From positions 11,072,118-11,136,117 of the forward strand of contig OZ038320.1 in assembly GCA_964035795.1 (NCBI GenBank): DNA of 64,000 bases. The letters are read 5' to 3'. This stretch comes from Pterobdella sp. o SKG-2022. Lineage: Eukaryota; Annelida; Clitellata; Hirudinida; Piscicolidae. The notes beneath the pieces were generated by a model that worked only from the letters and a program-made list of their open reading frames with translations, was not told the origin of the DNA and did no database searches. The translations under genes and the position numbers were made by a program. Positions 49,401-62,200 of the stretch are shown piece after piece (position 1 is the stretch's first letter; each line of letters starts with the position of its first letter).

Positions 49401-52400
49401 AGGATACGAGTAAAAAATCAGAAATATTGTAAACACTTTTCAAGTGAATATATGACAAGAGTTAATGGAATTTGTAAAACTATTACAATTTGAATAAATA
49501 TATAAAAATTCAATGAAAAGATAACTATTCTAGCACAGTAATAGAAATGAATAAAAAGTTCCAAAAGATGGTTCATAAAGCAGAGGAAGAAAGGTTTTGT
49601 TATGTTGCAGATAGCATCTCCTATTAAGTGCTCTCCCGACAACCGCTATTCTCTTCATGTACTTATCCATTAATTCTTTCGCTTTTTATTGGATGGAAAA
49701 ATGATTCTTTTTGAATGTGAATTTCTAATTTTTTTGGTTCAAAGACATTTTCAGTTATGTCCTTAAGGAATTGGGAGATTTTAAATGGTTTCTCATCGAA
49801 ATTGAGCCAATTGTGTTTGAAGACACATCCAAATATTTCACAACGTTTCACAACTTAAAATAACTCTTTTTATCAACATCAAAAGTTTCCCATAGGGGAA
49901 AATTAAACAAAACTAATTTTAATTTTATTCTTAAATTCATCTCGATGTTTCTCTTACCAGTTAATTTATAAATTCTGATTAAATATTTTTTTAAAAATCA
50001 CACTTAACACGCAAACATCTCAAAATAGTTCTCATGCCTGATTGAAGCGGAAACTCAAAGCGTGAAATGTTGTACATATACAATCATAAGACTGTAACAC
50101 TAAAGATGTTTTATACAATTGGCAGTAAACACTACAGCACGACAAAAGCATGCCAAATGGCTCGATCATCCGTTAAACTGCTGGATCAACGAATCAAAGA
50201 AAAGCTCTAATCTCACAACTAACTGTTCTTTCATCTTCGCTCATATTTCACCACGTAGTCGTTTAATATTCAATTCTTTGTGTCATTTCACTTTGATTTA
50301 TAATTATATTTTATAGCTTACTACCACAAGCTTCTTTCATTATTTCTTTTATATTGTCAAAATATAAAAGACTTTCAGCAAATTTTTTTAGCCTCATTTA
50401 TCACACGAAATGAAAAACAAAAGAATATTAAATGAATGAAAGTCACTAACCATCCTTGTTCATGCCCATCTGCAAACACTTCTTGAGTCGGCACGCCTGG
50501 CATTGGTTTCGATGAGACTTGTCCACCATGCACATGCCTGTGCCTGCTTGGCAACTGTGGGAATGCATTTTAATATATATTATTTCAAAAAAAACTCCAA
50601 AATAATTTAGTAATGTTAAAAATAAACTTATAATTTTTGCTAATAACAAAAAAATTCATTTGAAAAGTTATTTTTAACCGATAGATAAGTTTTCGTCTGA
50701 CAGATCTCTTGAAAAAACCGCTACAGCCATTACAGGCCAAGATGCCGTAATGCTTGCCACTCGACGTGTCTCCACACACCACACAGATCAAGCCTGGAGA
50801 TGTGCGTTTCATGAAAATACTGTTGTTCCTGCTGTCGTTGTTGCTTTGAGGCAGGTGAGAAAAAGTAACTGATGAACTCTTTTTTGTATCATCTGTTTCA
50901 TTGTTGATACCGTTTTCAAATTTATGCGAGGCTTTGTAAGCGTGTGTATTTGTTGAGAGTGAAGCTGGCATTTTGTGGTGGTGCTCGCTTTGGTAGGGAT
51001 GGCTTCTGTGACTAAAGTGAAAATTATTGTGTATCTTTGAGATGGTGTAGGAAGGGGAGGGTGGAGTCTTGACACGTGTTTGGAATGGGTTAGCCTCACT
51101 GGTGTTTCTGTTGTTTTCACCATCATTCAGTTTTGCTTTTTTATTGTTGTTTTTATCTACGTTTTCTTCGTTCATTTCATGCTTGTCATTACTTTTATTC
51201 TTGTAACTTTTTTTATAACTGGAATCAACCACATTTTCGCCACTGTTTGTACCATTTGCAGCAAAGTTTTTGAAAGATTGCGTAAAAATTGAAGAGTAGG
51301 AAGGAGAGTTTGGGTTGTAAATGGAAGCGGCAACTGATTTAGCCAATCCAGAAGTAATGGCAGCAATAGAACCTGGGAGAAGGAAGCGAGATCGAGGGAG
51401 GAAGGGTGTGTTGGATCGAAGAAAATGACTGAGGTGGTTGAGTGGAGGAGAGAGGTTAGAGGAGGTGGTGTGCTCTTCAGGACTACTCGGTGTCGAATCT
51501 TCCCATGATGCTGGTGAAGCTGTGGATTGAGAATGTGTGAAGAGTATAGAAATTTAGATTCAGATTATTTAGTTTTTGAAATTTATTCTATTAAGAAGTT
51601 TATCTTCAAAATGCCCAATAACCTCAACTATTTTTGGCACACAATAAAAATAAAGATTCCCAAATAAAAACAAAAATTTTTTTTGGATAAAAAAACCCAA
51701 ATTGTGTCACTAACACTAATGAAAATATAGATGAAAAACACTATTGATAAAACTTTGATGAAGATTAGTATTAGAAGAAATAATAGGAGAGTGAAAGAGT
51801 GCAAGATTTGGAGCGTGAAGAACATACAATTTGACGCCCGGTTGATTTTAAAGGTGATGACGATGATGATGATGCTGAAAAATGAAACATAATTTGAAAA
51901 ATATTCAAATAACTCAAAAGTTATAAAGTTAAAAGTTCATTTCTAGAAGGCACTGTTTTATAACATTTTAATTAGTAGCTATTTTAAATCAGAGTGCATG
52001 TAATGGTTTTGTGTTCATCGTTAGATAATTTGATAAAAATTTGAATTTTTTATAAATTAAAAATTTTAAAATTTACTTTTGTTGTCTTGGAAAATCGGCT
52101 TGGATAAGTTTGCGATGTTGTAACTACTGTTAGTTTTCTTCTCAGTGTTTACATCATTGTTATAGGAACTTTTAATATTGGTAACTTTGGCATTATCGTC
52201 GTTTTTATATTTGTTGTTTGAAACCAAGCTGTTACTGTCATTCTTTTCAGTGGCTTCATGGGTTTGGAGGTGGCCCTTGATGTCTCTATCGATGTTTGGG
52301 TTGAGTCTATAGTTATCTGTTTTCAGTTCTTCTTTTTTGCTGTCGATTTTATTTTTTTTATCTTCAGTTTCAAAATTCTCGTTGAAGTTTTTGTTTTTTA

Positions 52401-52488
52401 ATTCGTTTTCCCCCTTCAACAAATTTTCATTCTTTTTGAAGTTAACATCTTCTTTCGTTTCTTGTGACATGTTAAACACAGTTTTCAT
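43427..52488 (-). CDS. NR2E3: NR2E3-type nuclear receptor (photoreceptor-specific receptor / Hr51 family)
   Basis: Nuclear hormone receptor of the NR2E subfamily, a DNA-binding transcription factor best known in photoreceptors and neurons. Ten exons join in frame to 782 codons: 52488-52077, 51519-50679, 50554-50451, 47481-47200, 47109-46892, 44739-44549, 44384-44323, 44044-43939, 43675-43598, 43481-43427. The A/B region (1-383) is long, acidic, Asn/Lys- then Ser/Pro-rich. The two-zinc-finger DBD (about 384-452) has the P-box [19 protein letters not shown] and [17 protein letters not shown], followed by [17 protein letters not shown]. The hinge is His/Asn/Gln-rich. The LBD (about 560-782) shows [59 protein letters not shown] and the C-terminal helix MEKMLCDMF. 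First ATG taken as start; TTG-initiated sequence upstream is open, so the 5' end is less sure than the rest. Confidence 0.95.
44740..46891 (-). other. NR2E3 intron between LBD exons
   Basis: 2.15 kb without coding exons that I can recognise. It contains the half-site cluster described at 44955-45045. Short open frames such as 45702-45890 show no motif. Confidence 0.5.
44955..45045 (-). promoter_or_regulatory. Cluster of nuclear-receptor half-sites, E-box and NRF1-like site in an NR2E3 intron
   Basis: Read on the minus strand there are four AGGTCA-type half-sites at 45037-45032, 45025-45020, 45016-45011 (AGGTCC) and 45008-45003, all in one direction, spaced 6, 3 and 2 nt. A palindromic E-box CACGTG overlaps the first (45028-45033), and GGGCATGCGCA, an NRF1-like element, is at about 44978-44988. 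The block is visibly more GC-rich than its surroundings. A regulatory role is inferred from motif density only. Confidence 0.5.
47482..50450 (-). other. NR2E3 intron between DBD and hinge
   Basis: A 3-kb AT-rich intron splitting codon Ala after MNKD. I found no coding exon, known repeat or RNA gene in it. Confidence 0.5.
51828..51874 (-). other. Possible 47-nt alternative exon of NR2E3
   Basis: Lies between coding exons 1 and 2 of NR2E3, with a good acceptor (ATTTTTCAG) and donor (GTATGT). In the incoming frame it reads a run of Ser then PLKSTGRQI, but 47 nt is not a multiple of three and inclusion would shift exon 2 into a frame that stops in 51172-51366. A weak internal donor (GTCAAA) would keep the frame. 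Skipping it keeps the full receptor frame. Confidence 0.35.
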
Positions 52489-52798
52489 TTGAAAATCTTG
52501 AAGTTTGTTCTTGAAACTAGTGGGTTCATTTATATAAAAAAAGATTATCAAATTTTTGTTGCGAATCAACCGACTAAAACAAAATCTTCTGTTTTATATA
52601 CACATCAAACGAGAGTTTTCATTCACGCACAGTAATAATGGTCGACAAACAAGTAATTGCAAGCACACCAGGGTTATAAATGACAAATATATGTATAGTC
52701 ATACAAAGCATTAAAAATAACAGTGTGCATATTTATATATACTTGTGACAGCCTCACGTCCCTACACACGCACACAAGCACACGGCATTAGAAGGCAC

Positions 52799-53232
52799 CC
52801 AATCAGAGATGCTTTTAGAGTAGTTTGACTGTGCAGAAGGTGTGATTTGATTGGTCGAAGCAGCTGATGAAGTAGATTTTTTTGAAAGTATTTCACTAAA
52901 AATATGAAAAAGATTTTTCAACGTACGTTTTTGTCTTATAAATAAAATTTTTTAAAAGAGATATATATACATTTATAAATAAACTTTTTTCATTTTAATT
53001 ATAAAATAATTCTGGTGAAAAAATATTTTTTATAAAATAAAAAAATAAAATTTTTGGAAACACACAACAGCAAGCGCTACGAAGAAGAGTGAAAAAGCAC
53101 AAAGAGGACTCTGATTGGTGGAAGCGATCTCAACAAGACACCTTCTCAACCAATCATATGAATTCTTTTCGATTCTAGGCGGTAAAATTTGCCGTGTCAA
53201 TAACCTTGTTTAAACGCGGGAAAGTTCAATAG
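52799..53232. promoter_or_regulatory. Promoter-like module with four CCAAT boxes and an E2F-like site
   Basis: Upstream of NR2E3. ATTGG/CCAAT cores occur at 52799-52806 (CCAATCAG), 52849-52855 (GATTGGT), 53113-53119 (GATTGGT) and 53150-53156 (CCAATCA). Nearby are GGCGGTAAAATTTGCCG and ACGCGGGAAAG (about 53214-53224), the latter fitting an E2F site (GCGGGAAA). The direct distance to the NR2E3 ATG is 0.3-0.7 kb. The orientation mixture means a promoter could fire either way. Confidence 0.45.
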
Positions 53233-56200
53233 TTGTGTTTGTGAATGTGATTATCAAAATATGCACGTGATTTTAACGCATTGTAACATTATGATACGTT
53301 TCCAACTAATGTGCTTTGAAATACATTTGCAATCAAAATTAATATTGGAAAATTTGGTTGAATCTTTCGTAGTTTAACACTTCGATAATATTTGTATTTT
53401 ATATTGAAATCTTTCAACTTTTTTTAAAAACTAGAAATTTCAAAAACAGGTATAAAGCATTAATGCAAAAATCGAAACTGCCGTTATGAATTCTAGCATA
53501 TAAATCAAGGCATCTTTTGAGGGCTGGTCTTAAACATATGAACCTGAGAATAACTCCCAATAAAAACCCTCAAGAATGCAATTTTTCTTGAAATCAATAC
53601 AGAAAATTATAAATAATTCGAAAATTTTCTTTATTGAATGTTTCATTTTTATGAGGTATTTATACAGATTGGATGCTATAATTGAGTTTGTCAAGGAGAC
53701 AATGCCATGCAGATTGACACAAACCATCAAATACAATGTTATGATCAAATATGCAAAAAATTACTTCACTCTTTGTTACATTTTTTGAAAAAAAAATTAT
53801 TTTTTTAAGAAATATTTTAAATAAATTATAATTAACCGAACTTTTTAGATATTTCTTGAAATAGTTTTCTTAATTTATTTTTAGATTGATAAAAGATATA
53901 ACAAATTTCGAATGATTATTTTATATTTTTGACTAATATTAGTGCAACTTTGAAATGTCAAACTTTTTTTCCATCTTTCAACATAACCTTTCAATTCTTC
54001 AGTTTCAAACAAATACAATATGATATACTAGATTATTCACCATCAAGAAGTCTATTTTTAAGCATCGTTCTCATAATGTGTTTTTAAATATAAAAAAACA
54101 AGTCATTTCAACCAAGAATTACAACACCTTTTTCATGTGCTTCCACGTGATTGAAATTGAAAGATTCAAAAAATAAAATTTTAAAAAAAAAAATCAAAAA
54201 TAATCAGACCCTCCATGTCACCCAATGATTACAAGAGTGCTCCAATGATCACTTTTATCTCAAAAGATCATAGATAATATTCAATAAAGGATTTTTCCTA
54301 ATTGCATTTTAACATCGCTTGCCTAACCATCAATTCAATCTATCTTTCTAACCTCACCAATATGCCTTCTTATTTATTCATGCTTCGACATGTTTGTCTT
54401 CTTTTGATGTTTTTCCATATTTTCTTATTACGCAGACAAGAAGTTATAGCATTGTCACTTGTTTTTTTATTTTTCAAACAATTATTTTGTTGTTTTTTAA
54501 GTGTTGAGTTTATTCAGACCAAATTTTAACAAACACTACAATTCAAAGAAATTAAAAAACCAAGCATTTTATTGTTAGTTTTTAACGACACTCAAAATAT
54601 TGAAACAAAGCAATATATCTTGACCAAAACCAAAGAGAGAAACAACAACAATCAACAAGAACCACCCTCCCGAGGGAACATTCAATTTCATGCACCGCCT
54701 ATGACAACTACGTCTTTTGTTTTAATTTCTTTTTATTATTATTTCTTTTATCAAAATTTTTTAAACATTTTTTCAAGTAATGAAGTTTTTTAACAAGATA
54801 TTAGGTGGAAATTTTGCATCGATAGAGCAGCAGTAATCAAGGGCCCACTCAAGAACTAGGACATCTGTGTAGACACTTAGCACTTCTCTCAGACTTTCCT
54901 GCTTTTGTGTTAAAACTCATAATAATAAATTGCAGTTTTTGTTATAATAAATTATTTGGTTACATTTTTTAGGGTTCAAATGTTTGATTTAAATACAAGA
55001 GGTTTTGAATTTTTATTTAAATAACTTGATTGTAGTTGATTTAATAAGTTTTTAAATACAATATCCAAATGATTATTTGAAAAAAATTGTTCAATTTCTA
55101 AGATATGACAGTATTACTGCATTTATTGTATTTTATTTTCGGTAGGTCTCTTCTCACTTTTTAAGCCACCATTTACCCCGTCTTTATTCGATTTTCTATT
55201 TCTGTTAAGGCATTACCCAATACTGATGCGTTCAAAATACTAAGTGGCTGAAAAACATTTAAAAAAAACTTTTCAAATGAATAGTTTCAAAAGAAAATTA
55301 AAAAATTTCGAAAAGATTTTGTAATTGTGGACCATCTGATGCCAGACATTTCGAAAATTACTCCAATTGCGTTTAGTTAATGTTTTATTACTTTGAATTT
55401 ATTTTAAAAACATGAGAATAATAACTTAAAACATCGTATCTAAAAATAGAAACAAAAAAATGAGTTTTTTAAATTTTCAAACAAGCAGTTAGGAAGAGCA
55501 ATTTGAGCGAAAAAGTGAATTAGGAATGTGGAGGCAAGACGATCATGCACGCTGTTCTGACACATAATGATCGATGTTTCAAGAAAGATATTAATTTACC
55601 ATTAATTTTTCACCATTATTCTACTTAGAAACACTTGAAAAAGTCTTGAGTTAAAGAAAAATTAATCAACCAACAATAATAGATTTTGAAAAGTTAAAAA
55701 TAAATGAATGGAAAAAGAAGTGATAAAGTAGAAGATCAAAGAAGAGTTTGTTGTTTGTTAGTGCAGCTCCAGTGGTTTGAGGCGTTGTTATCACTGCAAA
55801 TCAACTCAAACTTCCGTCAAAACCCGTTAGTTTGCATTCAATTGTGTTTCATGCTATGCAATTTTTAACGTACAATTTGTGTTTTTGTAGCATTTATGTT
55901 TTAAATTTAAATTTCTAATTATTTAAAAGATTTAATTTTTTAGTGTATAAAAGATTAGAAAAACTTACGTATTTATTAACAATTTTCTCTCACTTGGAAA
56001 GTTTGTTTTGAGAGAAACTTTAAAAAAAAACGTCTTTTAAAGACCCAGTATCTTTTTAGTTCGAATGAATGATTTAATTTCATTTAGCCAAAATTCAATT
56101 TTGAGTTGAAAAATACAGCCCAACTTCTGTTTCCAACAAAGTTCATTCGAAAACAAATAACCTACATCACTAAACAACAAACAACCTAACCAAAGAAATG

Positions 56201-59200
56201 AAAAATATTTTATTTCATAACTCAAACATCACAAAATAAAGAATGAATTTATGCAAAACAGCGCGAAATCATACTCAAATAACCATACGAAACGCTTGAC
56301 CGCCTGTGTCACTTTGGTCGGTCTTGTGTGGCGCTTGTAGCTGTGCTCTGGTTTTTGTTAGTGTTGTAAATGGCTTTGCAAGTTTTCTATTGATTTATAG
56401 GCTATTATTCGACTGTTTCATTTTTTTAGCTATTTCATTGTCTATTTCGTTGTTTAGTTTAAAAATGAAATTTATTACCGATAAAATTTTTAATTTTGGT
56501 TATTTTTTTAATTAAATAAATAGATAAAATAGCCATATAGATATAACTTTATGGCATTTTGTGATTCATTTTTTGCAAAATTTTTATAAATAAACATTGA
56601 GTTAGAAAATCACAGAATAACTAAAAAATGCGAAATGTTTTATGGTGACTTAAGAAGGATCTAAGTTTGTGACTAGTTGTCATTTCAGACTGCCTTACTA
56701 GATTACATAAGTTTTATCATTATGATGCTATATGTCTTGATGATTTCATAATAGTAGTAGTGGTTAATAACTACATTATAAATTTACAAGCTTCATAATA
56801 AATGAGATATGAGTCGAATGAGTGGAAAATATAATGAATCTCAAAAAAGTGAAATAAAATATTAGTTTCAAAATAATTATATTGTCAAAATTCCATATTG
56901 AAAATGTCATTGAAAATCATAGCCAGGGTAATAGAATGAGAATGATGAAATGATAGAAGACACGAGGTTGGTGTTATGAAAGATGGGAGAAGGAAGCGAA
57001 GTGTGCTAACCATTATTTCATTACTTGCAATCGTTGTCTCATGATTGTGGTCAGCTGTGTGGCAAATGAATGCTGATCATTATTTTTTCACATTCTCAGC
57101 AGATATAAAATGCTATATCAAAGTCATTTGAATCTTTATTTAAATAATGTTCTGTTATAAATATCATTCTAAAAAACGCTAGTGTAGTTTCAATCAAGTG
57201 AAATTATTGCAAAATCTTTGCTCTAATTAAATTTTGCTCAGTGTGAACTTGAAGATTTTCATGCAAACTCCATTTTACATCAGTTTTTCTGATCTCATTT
57301 AATACTTTCATTTATAATATATTTTGTTTATGTGTCATAATATGTGTTATGAGTTCTTTTGTCTCCTTGTCATAGCTCTGATCACCCCCCTGTGTTTTTC
57401 CCCTTCTTTTTTTCTATCTATTTTTTTGTGCTGCTTTCACTTCGAACTTGAAGCATTTTATTAATAATTATGTGGTGGTTTTGTATTTCCTTTTTTAACA
57501 TATAGTTTTCAATTTGAGTTGCACACATATCTTGGATTTTAAATTATTTTGTTATTGAAGATTTCTAGTGAAATTTTAAATGATCATTCTGCAAAATATT
57601 TTTTCAATGTTAAATTTTGTTTCGATAAAAGTAAACATCAGTCAAATCTTTTCAATTCCCCATATGACAATTTGAATTTTTCTTCATTGAAACTACTAAA
57701 TTAAATTTTCAAAATCTTCATTCATAATTCACAACTTTTATTTCAACAGAACAATATGGCCAAATCCGACAGGCAAATCTAATAAAATCCAGCATTAAAA
57801 AATGTATCCTCAACAATATCTCTGTCAAAATATTGATTCTTTCTGTCAAATATTTTTATGTTCAATTCCCTCATTGAACACGATGGAAAAATAACTCATA
57901 AAACCCTATTTCTACTTTAAAATTGATGAAATTATAAAACACCTTGTTGAATCAAAATCTTATTCTCCATCGTCTTTATTTTAACATTATGATGATTATC
58001 TTTTTTATTTTCAGGGCACCATTTTCAATGAATAGCAAAGCCTCAAAACTTCATAAATCCCATCAAAAACATGCAAAAACTCAAAACATATAGCAAATTA
58101 ATGTTTTTATATCAACAAACAAAGCACATGGAACCCAGGTGAGAAAGTCTCAATGCAATTAAGTATGAGTTCACAGGCCTATCTGCTGCAATCGGGCGTG
58201 AGGAATTGCATAAGATGTCGCCAATGTTTTTTTCTTCCCAATTTTGATGCCTCATTTCCAAAGTTATTATTATTATTATTCAGTTTTTCTTATGTAAATG
58301 TTCGGATGTCTTTTTATTTTTCCTATTTTTATATTATTTTACCTTTTTAAGTTCTCTTATTTTATTTAATTTGATACAGGTACACAAGGTATTAAAGAAT
58401 TAAGTATATTTTTATGCATCAAAGACTTGGTATTATGAGTTAATTTCAGAAGTATGTAAACAATATTTTAAAAGTTGTAGAAATAATTGAGAGGATAAAT
58501 GAATTGGAGCGTGAGGAGTCATTAGTGAGTTGTGCGTCATAATTAAAGTCTGGCTAATGGCTGGTGCGAGATTAATCAGTTAAATCAAAAAATCGTATAT
58601 AAATCATTATATGGCAATCTTTTTTAGTGAATTATTTTCAATCATTATCGGTTATAAACTTGAAATAATTGTCAGAAAAAATGTTGGAATCTATAAAAAA
58701 ATAATTAGAAAGAGGTAAATTAGTTGGGTCATTGATCATTATAGAGGGATTAGTTGCCATCTAAAAACAAAAACTAATCACGAGGTATTAGTAGATTAAA
58801 GAAAACATCCAAAAATTATGAAGATTTTGCAGTGATCAGATACAATTTTGAAATATAGAAAAACGATTTAGATAAAAAATAAAAGCATTATAATGAAAAC
58901 CCACAAAAAAATTGAGTTTTTAATTAAACGCAAAAATTATAATTTAAGATAAGAATGGTTAGTGGTAGCAGAAAGGTAATACCACGTTATCAATCTTTGT
59001 TACGCCACAATCACATTCAAAAGCCTTTATAGGTTTACTAAGATGAATCATTTGATTCAAATATCTTACTTTACCATAAAGAAAAGATTAAACAGAGTGG
59101 ATATATCGTTTGGGGGATTTCATATAGTTAAGAGTTTTCATATAGTTAGAGAGATTACATATACTTTGGAAGGTTTCAGAAGGTTGTGGAGGCTGATGAA

Positions 59201-62200
59201 GATGGCATATATGGACGCTGCAAGTTATGCAACCGAAGACAATAAATATGTTTCAATTGTTTTTTTTGATGCTTTTTTATTTTATTAAATTTATTGCTTT
59301 TCTCGATTTTGAAGTATTTCCAAGCGATTTGATTTTATAAAATGGTGTTTTTGGGCATATTCTTATGTAATGTATTAAAGATGCGACCATCGGTGCGGTA
59401 ATGCATTAAGAATTTCTTCATAATTTTTATTCTTCCGATCCTAGTTACATGCTTTTATTTCTTTAGAATTATTTCAAAATAATTCTTTGAGTTATGTTTA
59501 GGAACTTTCGAAACAAAATATGCAGAAAGAAAAAGTTGATATCGAAACTGAGAACACTTAAAGCTTTCCAAATCAATGCAAAATCGGCGCCTTACAAATT
59601 ATTTATTTGCAACGGCAAATTTGATAAGCAAACACTGCATATGCTTCAAGGTTAAATGATAAAATCCACCGAAAGATGCTTAATTCTCTGTTCTACTTCT
59701 CACTTGTGTCTGATGGATGAGTGGATTGAAGGAGGACTGAGTGTTCAATAAATGCAAATGAAGATGGGAGAATAAATAAGGATGAAAGAATTTAATAGAA
59801 TTCTCTTTTAAATTAAAAAATGTTTGGTTTCGATGCGTGTTGGGCAAATAACTATTTTTAAAAAAATCGTTTAAATCAGCTTCTCTCTAATTTATTATAA
59901 ATTATCAAAACTAATTTCAAATCTGGCACCAAATAGAGCATACCAAAAAGTAGTATAAAAACCATAATAATATGAAAATGTATGGTCGGAAGCTGGACAG
60001 ATGGAAATGATAATTAATGAATGAAATGGGAGAGTGTAACAAAACAAAAATAGATAATAGAGAGGCGGTGTTTTTTTGTATTTCATTTGTTTGTCTTATC
60101 TTAAGAAGCTCTTCAAGGTAAAAAAGCGCTATGAAAAATTATACTAGAACTATTAAATAAACCTTTATTTTTTGTTATATACAGTAAAAACGTTTTCTAG
60201 GATCATAAAAGCTATCACTTATAAAAATAGAACTCAGAAATAATTGATAAATACACACTAAAACATCAAAAGTGCCTTTTATTAGCTCTTGTTAACGGCG
60301 CATTAACTGGACGATTCTAGTGGAGTATGTATTTATTATAATATTTCCACTAGTTTGTATCTCATCCTTTCATATCTTTTTTCTATTATATTTATGTTTA
60401 TTACTTCAAATCATTTTTCATGAAATTAAAAAAAAATATACAAAAAACTAGAAAAAACTTCTTTAAACAGCAAAAACACATGAAACAAGAAGCACATTTC
60501 GAAATGGGACTTAATGGTTATAGGCTTTGCTTTATTTGCTCAGCACCTTGTGTTTGTCAACTCAACCACTTTAAACACCACCACCAACCCTTTTGATTAA
60601 TTGTCGGCCACTTTGAATGATTGTTTCTGTGGTTTTGTCTATTGTATTGAACTAACATTATATTCGTTTGAAAACACTTTTCCAGATTTTTTATCAATTT
60701 AACTATTTTTCATGTATAAGTATTTTAAAAATTCGAATTAGTTTTTGATTTGTGGGTTGATGGGCTTTAAAACATGTTCAGCTGGTTTGAATGCCAAAAT
60801 CTGAAAAAATTCCATATGTATGCACAGCCTTCAATACGATGAATAGAAAATCTTCATATGCTTTTGGAAGGTTGAGGCTATTCGCTCATATTATCACCAT
60901 AAGCACGACAAACAAATAATTAATATTGTTATTGTTCTTTGGGAAGCATGCAACCATAGAACATATATTAATCATCTCATTATACCTTTAATGTGCTGTA
61001 ACTAAGTTTGCTTTCGGTTTTGCGTCGCTTTTCTGCAGAATTTTTATATATTTATTGCATTGTTTTTAGAAATTTTAATCAGATTATTTCCGTTTTTTCT
61101 TTTTGTATAGATGACATAAAATAGCATACAACAAGGTGAGGTGGCGATGAAAGCAAAAGCAAATAATGATAAGACCCTGTGAAGGATGGAAATAATAATT
61201 TAATTAAGAAGAGCAGTCATAACGGCAAATAAGATTACAGTCTGAAATATGGGGCCATCTCGCACCACGTTTTAACTCCTAATTTTTCTCTTTTTTATTA
61301 TTAGTTTTTATGCAAATTAATTCAAAGAAACAATTTTTTTACCATTAAAATCTTTTTTTTATATAAAAATACTCTTGAACATTTTCAAAATAATAAAAAA
61401 AAAGAATAAAAAATGTGGCCGGAGAAGCATAAAAATCGAATTCATCTGCGAAGATGCCACCAGGATTTGCGTTGGACACTTGCAAAGATATTGCGTCAAT
61501 TATAATTTTTTATAAGTTTCTTCTCGGCAGTATTTGTCAGAGTTTGAGCTTTATTTCAAGAAATCCAATCATTTACAAACCTTTTGACGTTGTTTGTTTT
61601 ATATAGGATCTAACAAGGTTATAGTCATCAAGATTTTTTGATAAAAGTTGTTTGTTTTTTTTCAATCTTGTTTTTCACGTTTCATCCTTTTTATTTTATC
61701 ATTCGCAACATTAATCCTGCTGGCTTAATTCTTCCAAAACACTCAATTCATTTGCTGCACGAAATAATGAACTTCCAAATCCCTCTTTATGCACACGTAG
61801 TCTCTTCTCCGTCTTTCTATCTTATTCTTTTACTTCTAACATTTTTTTATTCTCACGTTAAAACTTTTCTTTTTTTTATGTTTAACTCCAAGCCATTTCG
61901 GTGGATAAGTGCTGAAGTTATTCATTCAACATGAATTTCATCTGCACTGGTTTTTGCAGCAGTTTCACACTTTAAGAAAGCTTAAAGTTTTAAACTCACT
62001 AAAAAACCTAATTATCATCCGAAACAGTATTTTTCCGTGTAATTTAAAGTACTATTTATGTTCAATAAAAACACATTGGTGTTTTATATTCACTAAAACA
62101 ATTCCCAATGTCTTTTGTATGTATTTCTTGACCTTTTCTTTTTACAAATTCAACTCTCGAATCCAGATCTATTTCTGAAACGACAATTACTTGAACATAA

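Noticed and set aside
58153..58350. Plus-strand frame starting MQLSMSSQAYLLQSG with CIRCRQC
   Set aside because: Two CxxC-like cysteines only, then hydrophobic AT-derived sequence; no homology recognised.
61430..61530. Short region open on both strands (plus reads CEDATRICVGHLQ; minus reads NANPGGIFADEFDFYASPA)
   Set aside because: More GC-rich and protein-like than its surroundings, but without a clear acceptor-donor pair or any family I recognise; too short to call.
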